From the NCBI RefSeq assembly GCF_029639405.1, contig NZ_CP121274.1, forward strand, positions 1,302,001 to 1,366,000: 64,000 bases of DNA. The letters are read 5' to 3'. Each line of letters starts with the position of its first letter. Position 1 is the first letter of the stretch. Position numbers and translations under genes: made by a program. The stretch is from Microbacterium proteolyticum. GTDB taxonomy: Bacteria > Actinomycetota > Actinomycetes > Actinomycetales > Microbacteriaceae. This document shows positions 44,402-53,425 of the stretch, piece by piece. The notes beneath the pieces were generated by a model. The model searched no databases. It was not told the origin of the DNA and was given only the letters and a program-made list of their open reading frames with translations.

Positions 44402-45634
44402 ATGCGCCCTTCGCTGCATTTCACCGCCCGTTCGGGCTGGATCAACGACCCCCACGGCATCACCTGGCGCGACGGCGAGTACCACGCGTTCTTCCAGTAC
44501 GTCCCTGATCGGGTCGAGTGGGCTCCGAGTTGCCACTGGGGCCACGCCAGCGGGCCCGACCTCCTGTCGCTGCGGGAACGCGACGTCGTCCTTGCGCCGG
44601 GCGACGGCGATGACGGCATCTGGACCGGATGCCTCATGGTCGACGGCGACGACCTGCGCATCTTCTACACCGCGATCACCGAACCCGACTTCGGCATCGG
44701 CCGCGTGCGTGTCGCCACGCCCGATGCCGGCCTCGACGGGGCCTGGGTGAAGGGCGAGGTCGTCGTCACCGCGCCCGCCGAGCTCGACCTCATCGCGTTC
44801 CGCGACCCCTTCATCCGTCGTGACGGCGACGGTTGGCGGATGTTCGTCGGCGCGGCGGGACGCGACGGGACGGCGATGGCGCTGACCTGGACGTCTCCCG
44901 ACCTTCGTGCGTGGCGGTACACCGGTGTGGCGCTGGAACGCTCGACCGAGCTGACGGAACCCGTGTGGATGGGGGCGCTGTGGGAGTGTCCGCAGTTCGT
45001 CACGCTCGACGGCGGGGACATCATGATCTCGTCGGTCTGGGACGCCGACATCCTGCACTACGCGGGCTACGCCGTCGGCGGATTCGATGGCGATCGCTTC
45101 GACGCCGAGGCGTGGGGGCGCCTGACCTACGGCGACGGCCTGTACGCGCCGTCCCTGTTCGTCGACGCCGAGGGCGCTGCGTGCCTCCAGTTCTGGATCC
45201 GCGGGGTCGGCGACCACGACGCCGGCTGGGAGGGCGCGCACAGCGTGCCGTACCGCCTCGGCCTCGAGGGTGCGGTGCTCACCGCCACACCGCATCCCGA
45301 CGTCGCCCGGCACCGCGGCCCGCTCGCCATCGACGGGCGGGTCGCCGGCCTCGCGGCCGACATCGAGTGGTCGGCGACGAGCGGGCGACTGACCGTCCGA
45401 TCGGGTGGGGCGGAGGCCGTGACGGTGGACAAGGGCGAGGCGGATGCCGTGGTGCGCGTGGGCACGCAGCAGTGGACGGTGCCCGTCGGCGCGGCGGTTC
45501 GGATCATCCTCGACGGGCCGGTCTTCGAACTGTCGTCGGAGGCGGGGGTGTTCAGCGCCGTCCTCGCCCCCCTCGGCGACGACCTCCACGTCGAGACGAC
45601 CGCGGGCACCGGGGCCGTCTACCCGCTGCGCTGA
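44402..45634 (+). CDS. GH32 beta-fructosidase
   Basis: A 410-residue intracellular GH32 enzyme with the complete catalytic set: nucleophile Asp16 in WINDPHG, transition-state stabiliser Asp135 in FRDPF and acid/base Glu195 in WECPQF, then a short C-terminal beta-sandwich. It hydrolyses beta-fructosides such as sucrose, inulobiose or levanbiose. Next to a DFA hydrolase it probably cleaves inulobiose to two fructoses. No signal peptide. Last gene of the operon. Confidence 0.9.
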   Translation: MRPSLHFTARSGWINDPHGITWRDGEYHAFFQYVPDRVEWAPSCHWGHASGPDLLSLRERDVVLAPGDGDDGIWTGCLMVDGDDLRIFYTAITEPDFGIGRVRVATPDAGLDGAWVKGEVVVTAPAELDLIAFRDPFIRRDGDGWRMFVGAAGRDGTAMALTWTSPDLRAWRYTGVALERSTELTEPVWMGALWECPQFVTLDGGDIMISSVWDADILHYAGYAVGGFDGDRFDAEAWGRLTYGDGLYAPSLFVDAEGAACLQFWIRGVGDHDAGWEGAHSVPYRLGLEGAVLTATPHPDVARHRGPLAIDGRVAGLAADIEWSATSGRLTVRSGGAEAVTVDKGEADAVVRVGTQQWTVPVGAAVRIILDGPVFELSSEAGVFSAVLAPLGDDLHVETTAGTGAVYPLR

Positions 45635-45702
45635 GACGCCGGGCCGCAGCGACGCCGCCGGTCTCCGCAGGTCGGGGGCCGCGTCGGGGTGCCGCGAACC
45701 CG

Positions 45703-45774
45703 CGTCCCACTTCTCGTCGCTCTGGCGCCCTGTGTCCCGCAAGAAGTGGGACACAGGGCGTCATAAGTGGGACG
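45703..45774. repeat. nested double hairpin, likely terminator
   Basis: Outer 10-bp arms CGTCCCACTT / AAGTGGGACG enclose an inner perfect 12-bp stem GCCCTGTGTCCC / GGGACACAGGGC with a 9-nt loop that itself repeats part of the outer arm (AAGTGGGAC). It lies between the convergent GH32 and metallopeptidase genes. The layered build resembles the family B palindromes. Confidence 0.65.
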
Positions 45775-45785
45775 AGGGCCCGGGG

Positions 45786-46658
45786 CTACAGGCTCGTCCC
45801 CGGCACCGAGAAAGTGTCGCAGGCGTTCACCCCGCCCGCGCGACCGGCGTCGAACCACCGCTGCCGCTGCTCGCTCGAGCCGTGGGTCCAGCTCTCGGGG
45901 TTGACGACCCCGCCGGACTCGGCCTGGATGTGATCGTCGCCGACGGATGCCGCAGCGGCCAGGGCGTCGGCGATCTGCTGGTCGGTCGGCGGTTCGAGGT
46001 AGGGTGTGCCGCTCTCGTCGACCTGATCGCCCGCGTCGGCCACCCACGCGCCGGCGAAGCAGTCGGCCTGGAGCTCGGTGCGCACGCCGTTGCTGTCCGG
46101 GCCGGTGCCGTTGTTCGGGTACTGCTCCATGACGCCGATGAGGTTCTGCACGTGGTGGCCGTATTCGTGGGCGAGGACGTACAACTGGGCCAGGGGGCCT
46201 GCCGTGGTGTCGAACTGCTCGCGCAGCAGCGCGAAGAACGTCGGGTCGACGTAGACGGTCTCCTCGGGCGGGCAGTAGAACGGCCCGGTCGCGTTCGACG
46301 CGGTGCCGCACTGCGTCGAGGTCGAGCCGTCGACGATGATCAGCTGCGGCTCGCGGTACCCCTCGACGGTCTTGCCCCAGAACTGGTCGATGTTCAGCGA
46401 TGCGGCGGCGAGTCGGCAGTCGTCGTTGCGGTTGGCATCCTGGCCGGTCTCGCAGTTCGCGATGCGCTCGCCGCCGGTCTGCGGCGCCGCGCCGCCTCCG
46501 CCTCCGACGATCCCGCTCAGGTCGGTGCCGGTGAAGAGCTGGATGAGCAGGAAGACCACCGCGCCGAGGCCCACCGCGCCCCCGCCGACGGCGGCGACCG
46601 TGCCGCCACGGCGTTTGGCCGAGTTGCCGCCGACGCGGGCGTTGTCGTTGAACGTCAC
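45786..46658 (-). CDS. neutral zinc metallopeptidase (YpfJ-like)
   Basis: A 290-residue protein with one N-terminal membrane helix after a basic tail, then an outside domain with the zinc motif HEYGHH (in VLAHEYGHHVQNL) and ELQADCFAG, which supplies the third ligand. Family members are predicted membrane-anchored proteases of unknown substrate. Four cysteines outside the membrane probably form disulfides. Monocistronic. Confidence 0.9.
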   Translation of the reverse strand: MTFNDNARVGGNSAKRRGGTVAAVGGGAVGLGAVVFLLIQLFTGTDLSGIVGGGGGAAPQTGGERIANCETGQDANRNDDCRLAAASLNIDQFWGKTVEGYREPQLIIVDGSTSTQCGTASNATGPFYCPPEETVYVDPTFFALLREQFDTTAGPLAQLYVLAHEYGHHVQNLIGVMEQYPNNGTGPDSNGVRTELQADCFAGAWVADAGDQVDESGTPYLEPPTDQQIADALAAAASVGDDHIQAESGGVVNPESWTHGSSEQRQRWFDAGRAGGVNACDTFSVPGTSL

Positions 46659-46775
46659 GTCCGAGACGGTAGCGCGTGACGGTCGCGAAGGAAGGGGGCT
46701 TGAAACGCGGCCGTCAGCCGATTCGACGCACCGTCGCGAGAGGGCGCGGGATCCGCCGCGCGCTCGTGAGCCTTC

Positions 46776-47621
46776 TCAGGCAGCCCGTTCCGCGATGAAG
46801 GATGCCACCGCGTCGGCGCCGCCGTGATCGTTCGCGGTGACCGTGACGACCGCGTCGCCGGCGAAGACGATCAGCTGCCCGTGGGCGCCGTGCAGACGCC
46901 AGGCGTTCCCCGGACCGTCCCACCCGGCCATCGCGTAGCGGCGGTAGCCCTCACCCGCACTGCCGGTCTCGATCCACGCCGAGTGCATGGCATCCACCGT
47001 CTTCGCCGAGACGAGGCGACGACCGTTCCAGAGCCCGCGGTCGCGGATCAGCAGGCCCAGGCGCGCCATCTCGTCGGTGCGCAGGGCGAGACCTTCGCCG
47101 CCGAGCACCCGGCCGTTCGGGCAGCGGCGCCAGTGCACCTCGTCGAGGCCCAGCGGGGCGAACAGCCGTGGCCGCAGGTACTCCTCGACGTCGCCGGTGC
47201 GCTGCGACAGCGCGTGCATCGCGGTATACGTGCTGGCGTTGGAGTACTGGAAGACGCGGCCGCGCGAGGGCCGCGCGAGGAACTCGGCGGCGAGGTCGGG
47301 CCAGTCGCTCATCATCGTCTCGGAGTACGCGAAGTCGATTCCGCCGGTCATGGTCAGCAGGCGCCGCAGGGTGAGCTCGGCGGAGGTGGGCACGAGCTCG
47401 CTCAGCGGGGCGTCGAGCGACACGAGACCCTCATCCGCCGCGATTCCGGCCGCCAGCACGGCGACGGCCTTGGCGACGGAGTGGATCTCCTCGCGCACGT
47501 CGGGCGCCCAGCGGTGGGTCGCGGTGTCGTCGCCGACCCTCACGTGCACCCCGTGCGCGGCGAAACCGGTCGCGTCGATGCGGGGGACGAGCTCATCGCG
47601 GAGGCGGGCGGCGGCGGACAT
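46776..47621 (-). CDS. serine hydrolase of the beta-lactamase/PBP-like class
   Basis: A 281-residue cytoplasmic serine hydrolase with the class C-like triad motifs SVAK (serine nucleophile, in IHSVAKAVAVL) and YSN (in FQYSNAST), and a C-terminal HGAHGQ replacing KTG. Such proteins are usually esterases or peptidases rather than true beta-lactamases; no signal peptide argues against antibiotic resistance. Substrate unknown. Confidence 0.85.
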   Translation of the reverse strand: MSAAARLRDELVPRIDATGFAAHGVHVRVGDDTATHRWAPDVREEIHSVAKAVAVLAAGIAADEGLVSLDAPLSELVPTSAELTLRRLLTMTGGIDFAYSETMMSDWPDLAAEFLARPSRGRVFQYSNASTYTAMHALSQRTGDVEEYLRPRLFAPLGLDEVHWRRCPNGRVLGGEGLALRTDEMARLGLLIRDRGLWNGRRLVSAKTVDAMHSAWIETGSAGEGYRRYAMAGWDGPGNAWRLHGAHGQLIVFAGDAVVTVTANDHGGADAVASFIAERAA

Positions 47622-47721
47622 GTCCACAAGGCTACGCAGGAGTGCCCGCCGTCTTCGCGGGCGTCGTCGCCCCCACCGACGGTCGCGCACGTGCGCCTGC
47701 TGACGGGGGCACCAGGGCCGG

Positions 47722-48216
47722 TCAGCCCATCGGGCGCGTGGAGATGTCGAACCCGGCGAAGGGGAGGGGAGCGAACAGCGAGTAGTTGTTCCAGTCCTCG
47801 ACGCGGAGGGTCGAGATGGCCCAGTAGCCCACGACGAACGTGACGAGGGTGAGCACCACGATCACCATCCGGGCGTTGTGGAGGATGCTCAGGGCGCGTT
47901 CGACGGTGTCGGCGCGGCGCAGGATCCTCGTGAGCGAGAACAGCACGACCAGGCCGATCGCCACGTAGATCAGCGGGTGCGCGCTCACGGTGACCGAGCC
48001 GCACATCGGGGCGACGTCGGTCGGTCGTCCCTCGGCGTCGAGGAAACCCCCGCTGCCGGTGACGCCCCCCGAGCAGCTGCCCATGCTGCCGCGCAGGAAG
48101 ACCGCCAGCATCGTCACCGCCACGATCGCCCAGACCAGGAGCGAGCGGATGCCGACGACCACCGCCGCCCCCGGAAGCAGCGCGTTCACGTGGGTCTCGT
48201 CCTGCGTGATGGTCAT
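47722..48216 (-). CDS. membrane protein of unknown function
   Basis: A 164-residue protein with three predicted helices and an extracellular loop containing Gly/Ser and two cysteines (about residues 48 and 72). No family recognised. It lies just upstream of the serine hydrolase on the same strand with a 100-base gap, so co-transcription is possible. Confidence 0.65.
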   Translation of the reverse strand: MTITQDETHVNALLPGAAVVVGIRSLLVWAIVAVTMLAVFLRGSMGSCSGGVTGSGGFLDAEGRPTDVAPMCGSVTVSAHPLIYVAIGLVVLFSLTRILRRADTVERALSILHNARMVIVVLTLVTFVVGYWAISTLRVEDWNNYSLFAPLPFAGFDISTRPMG

Positions 48217-48262
48217 GACGGCCTCCCCAAAGGTTTCTCCCACCCTCACACGGCCGCGCCGA

Positions 48263-49477
48263 TCAGTCCAGGAACTCCCGGGCCGCGACCACGAGGTTCT
48301 CGACTCCGCGGTCGATCGTCGGCTGCATGACGGGCGCGAAGAACGGCGAGTGGTTGGTGGGGATGTCGCGCTCGATCGTGCCGCCGGCCAGGGCATCCGC
48401 GAAGGTCTGCGGATCCACTCCGCCCCAGAACCAGAACACCAGCGGGGCGCCGGATTCGCGGGCGAACCACGACACGTCCTCGCTGCCGGTGAACATGCCC
48501 GGGTCGACGACGCCCGCCTCGCCGAACGCCCGACGGAAGGCCGCGGTCAGGCGGGCCGTGGCATCCGGGTCGTTGATGGTGGGCGGCAGGGAGTGGTCGG
48601 TCGTGATGGTGGGGGTCTTCTCGGCTCCGGATGCCTCGGCCTCGGCGCGGATGATCCGCTCGACCTTGCTCATCACCCGCGCCCGCGCCGCGTCGTCGGG
48701 GTAGCGGAGGCTGAGTTCGAGCTTCGCCTCGGCCGGGATGATGTTGTTCTTCAGGCCCGCGTGGATCGAGCCGACGGTGACGACGGCGACGTCGCGGGGG
48801 TCGACCTCGCGCGAGACGACCGTCTGCAGGCGCATGACGGTGGCGGCGGCCATGACGACCGGGTCGATCGTGGAGTGGGGGCGCGAGCCGTGTCCGCCGC
48901 GGCCGTGCAGCACGACAGTGAGGCCGTCGGATGCCGCCATCTGGGTGCCCGGCCGGACGCCGATCGTTCCGGCGGGGAGCGGTGTCACGTGCTGCCCGAG
49001 CACGATGTCGGGCCGCGGATACCGGTCGAGCACGCCGTCGGCGATCATCGCCTGCGAGCCTGCGCCGTACTCCTCGGCGGGCTGGAACACCGCGACGACC
49101 GTGCCCGACCACTCCGACGTGGTGGCGACGAGACGCTCGAGCGCCCCGATCAGGGCGGTGACGTGCATGTCGTGACCGCACGCGTGCATCACGGGAACCG
49201 CGTTGCCGGCCGGGTCGGTCCCGCGCGCGGTGCTCGCGTAGGCGAGGCCCGTCTGCTCCTCGACGGGCAGGCCGTCCATGTCGGCGCGCAGCCAGACCAC
49301 CGGACCGGGGCCGTTGTCGATCTTCGTGACGACGCCCGTCCGTCCGACGCCCTCTTCGACCTCGAGTCCGAGGTCCGCGAGGTGCCGGGCGATGACGCCG
49401 GCGGTCCGGGTCTCCTGGAACGACAGCTCGGGGTGGGTGTGAAGGTCGGTGTACAGGCTTTCGAGGTCGACACTCAT
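48263..49477 (-). CDS. M20-family amidohydrolase
   Basis: A 404-residue M20D peptidase/amidohydrolase of the hippurate or N-acyl-amino-acid hydrolase group: MHACGHDMHV supplies metal-binding Cys and His, followed by EEYGAGSQAM and the dimerisation domain. It would remove an acyl group from an amino acid or indole conjugate. ATG start. Monocistronic; substrate not deducible. Confidence 0.9.
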   Translation of the reverse strand: MSVDLESLYTDLHTHPELSFQETRTAGVIARHLADLGLEVEEGVGRTGVVTKIDNGPGPVVWLRADMDGLPVEEQTGLAYASTARGTDPAGNAVPVMHACGHDMHVTALIGALERLVATTSEWSGTVVAVFQPAEEYGAGSQAMIADGVLDRYPRPDIVLGQHVTPLPAGTIGVRPGTQMAASDGLTVVLHGRGGHGSRPHSTIDPVVMAAATVMRLQTVVSREVDPRDVAVVTVGSIHAGLKNNIIPAEAKLELSLRYPDDAARARVMSKVERIIRAEAEASGAEKTPTITTDHSLPPTINDPDATARLTAAFRRAFGEAGVVDPGMFTGSEDVSWFARESGAPLVFWFWGGVDPQTFADALAGGTIERDIPTNHSPFFAPVMQPTIDRGVENLVVAAREFLD

Positions 49478-49548
49478 GCCTCCGAGCCTAGGCGTCGCGT
49501 CGTCGCGGTGCCCCGCGCGCTTCCGTGCCGCGGCACTTCCCGCGTTTC

Positions 49549-49602
49549 AGTGTCCAAGACACGCCGCATCCGCCCGACGCCGTACGGCGTGTCTTGGACA
49601 CT
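49549..49602. repeat. 54-bp palindrome, family A, copy 5
   Basis: Arms AGTGTCCAAGACACGCCG and complement, extended by three further pairing bases outside (TTC / GAA). Loop of 18 nt, CATCCGCCCGACGCCGTA. Confidence 0.9.
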
Positions 49603-49653
49603 GAATCTCCTCACGAGACGCTCGAGCGGGCGAGGCACCGTTCGATGCGATCC

Positions 49654-49706
49654 AGTGTCCAGAACACGCGGACGCGGGCGAGCGGCATCCGCGTGTCTTG
49701 GACACC
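49654..49706. repeat. 53-bp palindrome, family A, copy 6 (diverged)
   Basis: Left arm reads AGTGTCCAGAACACGCGG (AG and GA exchanged), the right arm is standard except for its last base. Loop ACGCGGGCGAGCGGCAT. It is 51 bases from copy 5, and both stand before the FAD reductase gene whose frame stays open through them. Confidence 0.85.
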
Positions 49707-49794
49707 GAAACCGTCGCGCCGTGCCCCGCTACCGGATGCCACCTCCGCTGTCCAGCCGTCCCGGGTGGGCGGCGGTGGCGGAGAGGCTGGCGGC

Positions 49795-50988
49795 ATGGCC
49801 ACGACACACTTCGACTACCTCATCGTCGGCGGCGGGATGGTCGCCGACACCGCCGCACGCGGCATCCGCGAGATCGACGCCGGCGGGTCGATCGGCATCC
49901 TGAGCGACGATGTCGACGAGCCCTACACGCGCCCCGCCCTCAGCAAGAAGCTGTGGACCGACGACGAGTTCACGTGGGAGAAGGTGCCGCTCGGCACCGC
50001 CGACGACACCGGCGCCGACATCCGGCTGCGCACGCGCGCGACCGCGGTCCGCCCCGAGGCGCACGAAGTGGATGCCGACGGCGCGACGTACTCGTACGGA
50101 AAGCTGCTGCTGGCGACCGGCGGCCACCCCGTGCCGCTCCCGATCGACGACCGCTCCGGCGGCGAGCGGTCGCTGACGTTCCGCACCGCCGCGGATTACC
50201 GGCGGCTGCGCGCCCTATCCGAGGAAGTCGAGCGCATCGTGGTCGTCGGCGGCGGGTACATCGGCTCGGAACTCGCGGCCGCCCTCGTGCAGAACGGGGT
50301 CGACACGGTCCTGATCCACACCGGTGCGGTGCTCGGCGACGCGGTGTTCCCGGCCGCGCTCGCGGAGCGGTTCGAGAAGCTGTTCCGCGACGCCGGGGTC
50401 GAGATCGTCGCGGGATCGAAGGTCGAGGCAGGAGAGGCGGATGCCGACGGCATCCGGCTCGCGCTCGAGGGCGGCGGCGAGGTGCGCGCGGACGCCGTGG
50501 TGAGCGGGCTCGGCATCGAGGTCGCGACCGACCTGGCCGAGGCGGCGGGGATCGCCGTCGACGACGGCGTGGTGGTCGACGCGCAGCTGCGGTCGTCGGT
50601 CGACGACGTGTGGGCCGCGGGAGACGTCGCGAGCTACCCGGATCGGCTGCTCGGGCGCCGCCGGGTCGAGCACGTCGACAACGCCAACGAGATGGGCCGG
50701 GCCGTCGGCCGCAACCTCGCCGGCGCCGCGGAGCCGTACACGCACACGCCGTACTACTACTCGGCGGTGTTCGGCATCCGGTACGAGGCCGTCGGCACGC
50801 TCGACTCGTCGCTCGCCACGGTGGAGGACTGGATCGACTCCGACCGCGGCGTCGTCTACTACCTCGACGACGACCGGGTCGTCGGCGTGCTGCTGTGGAA
50901 CGTCGAGGACGCCCGCGACGCCGCACGCTCCGTGCTCGCGGAGGCCGACACCCTGACGCGCGACGACCTGGTGGGCCGCATCCGCTGA
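49795..50988 (+). CDS. FAD-dependent NAD(P)H reductase (ferredoxin-reductase type)
   Basis: A 397-residue pyridine-nucleotide-disulfide oxidoreductase-like protein: N-terminal FAD motif IVGGGMVAD, NAD motif VVVGGGYIGSELA (about residues 145-158) and DVWAAGDVA near residue 280. It is of the rubredoxin/ferredoxin/putidaredoxin reductase class that passes electrons from NAD(P)H to a small redox protein. The frame is open for 270 bases upstream because the palindromes there contain no stops; the ATG before ATTHFDYLIVGGG is the real start. No redox partner is adjacent. Confidence 0.88.
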   Translation: MATTHFDYLIVGGGMVADTAARGIREIDAGGSIGILSDDVDEPYTRPALSKKLWTDDEFTWEKVPLGTADDTGADIRLRTRATAVRPEAHEVDADGATYSYGKLLLATGGHPVPLPIDDRSGGERSLTFRTAADYRRLRALSEEVERIVVVGGGYIGSELAAALVQNGVDTVLIHTGAVLGDAVFPAALAERFEKLFRDAGVEIVAGSKVEAGEADADGIRLALEGGGEVRADAVVSGLGIEVATDLAEAAGIAVDDGVVVDAQLRSSVDDVWAAGDVASYPDRLLGRRRVEHVDNANEMGRAVGRNLAGAAEPYTHTPYYYSAVFGIRYEAVGTLDSSLATVEDWIDSDRGVVYYLDDDRVVGVLLWNVEDARDAARSVLAEADTLTRDDLVGRIR

Positions 50989-51051
50989 CCGACGGGCGAT
51001 AGCCTGATCGCTGCCGTGGCACTCGCCGTGCGGCGAGATCAGGGGGCATCC

Positions 51052-52266
51052 GTGGCGACCGCAGAACTGCGACTTCTTCTTCCGCTCGATCAGGCACGGG
51101 ATGCCGTGGGCTCGGCGCTGGCCGAGCAGGGCTTCACCGTGCAGCCGACGGCCGGCGGTTCGCTCGACGTCTCCCGCGGGAGCCTCGGGACGACGGTGGT
51201 CGCGGGCGCGTTCGCCGGACAGGACATGCACGTGCGGTTCGACGTGCATCTCTCCCCGGATGCCGAGGGCACCCTGGCCGTGTTCGAGCACTCCGCGGTC
51301 GGCGGGTTCGTCACGGGCGGCGCCGTCGGCGCGGCCCGTGTGGGCGAGATCGTCCGCGACGCGGCGCACCTGGCCGGGGTGCGTCTCGCGCAGCAGGGGC
51401 TGCTGGCCGGTGGTGCCGGGAGCGTCCCCGCGCCTGCGGCCCCGGACACGGCGTCCGGCATCGACGCGCCGGAGGGTGCACCCGCGCCGCCGGTCGTGCC
51501 CGGCGGTCACCCGGCCCCGCCCGCCCCCGGCGGTCACCCCGCGTCCGCCGCCCCCGGCGGTTCCCCCGTCCCTCCCGCCGGGTACGCCGCCGTGCCTCCC
51601 GGGTTCCGGTACGGTGCCCCGGCTCCGGTCCCGGGCGCCGAGCAGCGGACGAACACCGTCGCGATCGTCGCGATCGTCTTGGGCTTCGTCTTCCCGATCG
51701 GTGGCATCATCGCCGGTTCCGTGGCGCTCGCCCAGGTGAAGCGGACGGGGGAGAAGGGCCGCGGCCTCGCGATCGGCGGCATCGTGGCCGGGGCGGTCAT
51801 GATGGTGCTCTCGATCATCGTCGGCATCGCCCTCTTCCTCTTGTTCGCCCTGGGCGCGGCGTCGTCGAGTGCCGGCTCTCCTCTCGATCCGTTCCTCCCC
51901 CCGGCGGAGAACGACACCTTCGCGCTCCCGGTGGGCACGTGCCTCGACGAGTTGGCGACCACCTACATCACGAGCGACAACGTGCTCGACTGCGCCCAGC
52001 CCCACAACTTCGAGATCTTCAGCTCGTTCCTGGTCGACGACGGCGCCTTCCCCGGGGAGAGCGTGTTCGAGGAGCAGGCCTACGAGAAGTGCGACGCGGC
52101 GTTCGCCGCCTTCGTGGGCATCCCGTACGCGGACTCGACTCTCGATTACACCTACCTCTCCCCGACCAAGGAGACCTGGGCGCAGGGCGACCGCGAGATC
52201 CTGTGCATGATCTTCGACCCGTCCGTCGCGCAGACGACCGGGTCGCTGGCGGCTTCCAAGCGCTGA
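51052..52266 (+). CDS. DUF4190/septum-formation-like membrane protein
   Basis: A 404-residue protein in four parts: an N-terminal soluble domain (about 1-115), a long Pro/Gly/Ala linker with PGGHPAPP-type repeats, two helices of DUF4190 type (AIVLGFVFPIGGIIAGSVAL and a second) and a C-terminal domain with paired cysteines (GTCLDE, VLDCAQPHNFEIF) of the actinobacterial septum-formation family. GTG is chosen with AGGGGG 6 bases upstream; another GTG lies 36 bases earlier. Role uncertain, probably at the cell envelope. Confidence 0.75.
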   Translation: MATAELRLLLPLDQARDAVGSALAEQGFTVQPTAGGSLDVSRGSLGTTVVAGAFAGQDMHVRFDVHLSPDAEGTLAVFEHSAVGGFVTGGAVGAARVGEIVRDAAHLAGVRLAQQGLLAGGAGSVPAPAAPDTASGIDAPEGAPAPPVVPGGHPAPPAPGGHPASAAPGGSPVPPAGYAAVPPGFRYGAPAPVPGAEQRTNTVAIVAIVLGFVFPIGGIIAGSVALAQVKRTGEKGRGLAIGGIVAGAVMMVLSIIVGIALFLLFALGAASSSAGSPLDPFLPPAENDTFALPVGTCLDELATTYITSDNVLDCAQPHNFEIFSSFLVDDGAFPGESVFEEQAYEKCDAAFAAFVGIPYADSTLDYTYLSPTKETWAQGDREILCMIFDPSVAQTTGSLAASKR

Positions 52267-52375
52267 CCGGACGCTCGTCTCGTTCCGCTCACGAGCGGTG
52301 CGAGCCGCGCGCAGTTCCTGCGGTGCGGCATCCCTGCGGGTGTGCCCGTCGGGCGGGACGCGCCATGCAGGAGTC

Positions 52376-52400
52376 GTGCCGGGATGCGGCGGCCCGGCAC
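52376..52400. terminator. hairpin terminator
   Basis: Perfect 8-bp stem GTGCCGGG / CCCGGCAC with a 9-nt loop between the convergent septum-formation-like and LacI genes. Confidence 0.5.
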
Positions 52401-52405
52401 TCGCC

Positions 52406-53422
52406 TCAGACCGGCGGCACCGCCGTCGAGCCGCGCTCGAGCAAAGCGAACGGGAGCGTGCCGCGACGGAGGGCGGGGGCGGCTCCGTCGAGGTCGGCGA
52501 GGACCGCCTCGGCGGCGCGCTCGCCCTGACCGCGGGCGAACTGGTCGACGGTGGTGAGCCCGAACCAGCGGCCGAGGTCGTTGCCGTCGACGCCGATGAT
52601 CGAGATGTCCTGCGGCACCCGCAGCCCCGCCTCCCGCGCGGCGAGGACGGCGCCGATCGCCATCTCGTCCGACGCGGCGAAGATCGCGGTCGGGCGGTCG
52701 ACGGCGTCGAGGAGGCGCCGCGCCGCAGCCGATCCCCCCTCGATCGTGAAGTCCGCGTCGGCGAACGAGGGCGTCGCGCCGGCGGCATCCATCTCTTCGG
52801 TGAAGCCACGACGGCGGAGGGCCGGCACCGACGACCCCCTCGTCTCGTGCGAGCCGATGTGCGCGATCCTCAGGTGACCGAGGTCGAGCAGGTGCCGGGT
52901 GGCGAGGCGACCCACGGCGCGGTCGTCGACGGTGAGGGTCGTCACCAGGGGATTGGGGCCGGCGATCGCGACGATCGGGACACCGAGGCCGCGCAGGAGC
53001 TCGGCCTCTTCGGCGTCAAGCTCGGGGGCGATGGTGATGATCCCGTCGACCCGGCGGCGGCGCACGTTGTCGGAGAACACGCGGTGCCGTTCCTCGGCCG
53101 CCGTGCTCACGCCGTAAAGGGTGATGTCGAAGCCGCGACGGACGAGACCGTCCGAGATCCCCGCGAGCACCGTGCTGTAGAACCACCGGTCCAGGAACGG
53201 CACGATGACCCCGATCGCCCGCGCCCGGCCGGTCGCCAGCGCCGAGGCGGCCGCCGATACGACGTAGCCCAGCTCATCCGCGGCGGTCTGCACGCGCTGG
53301 CGCGTCGTGGGCGACACGGGCCCGCGCCCGCTGAGGGCTCGCGAGACCGTGGCCGTCGACACGCCCGCCCGGCGGGCGACCTCGTCGATGCCGACCACGG
53401 TCTCGCGGATCCCGGATGCCAC
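52406..53422 (-). CDS. LacI-family regulator of the alpha-glucosidase
   Basis: A 338-residue LacI protein with helix-turn-helix GIDEVARRAGVSTATVSRAL (about residues 11-30) and sensor domain. GTG start 3 bases after the GH13 stop, so both are in one operon and the regulator is autogenously controlled. The palindrome TGCAAGCGCTTGCA before the GH13 gene is its likely site. Confidence 0.88.
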   Translation of the reverse strand: MASGIRETVVGIDEVARRAGVSTATVSRALSGRGPVSPTTRQRVQTAADELGYVVSAAASALATGRARAIGVIVPFLDRWFYSTVLAGISDGLVRRGFDITLYGVSTAAEERHRVFSDNVRRRRVDGIITIAPELDAEEAELLRGLGVPIVAIAGPNPLVTTLTVDDRAVGRLATRHLLDLGHLRIAHIGSHETRGSSVPALRRRGFTEEMDAAGATPSFADADFTIEGGSAAARRLLDAVDRPTAIFAASDEMAIGAVLAAREAGLRVPQDISIIGVDGNDLGRWFGLTTVDQFARGQGERAAEAVLADLDGAAPALRRGTLPFALLERGSTAVPPV

Positions 53423-53425
53423 GGC

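Noticed and set aside
43034..45754. 906-codon minus-strand frame opposite LacI and GH32
   Set aside because: GH32 and LacI motifs on the plus strand are complete; the antisense frame has no domain and ignores gene boundaries.
46776..47621. Beta-lactamase resistance gene
   Set aside because: The protein has SVAK and YSN motifs but no signal peptide and no KTG motif, so it is more likely an esterase or peptidase of the same fold.
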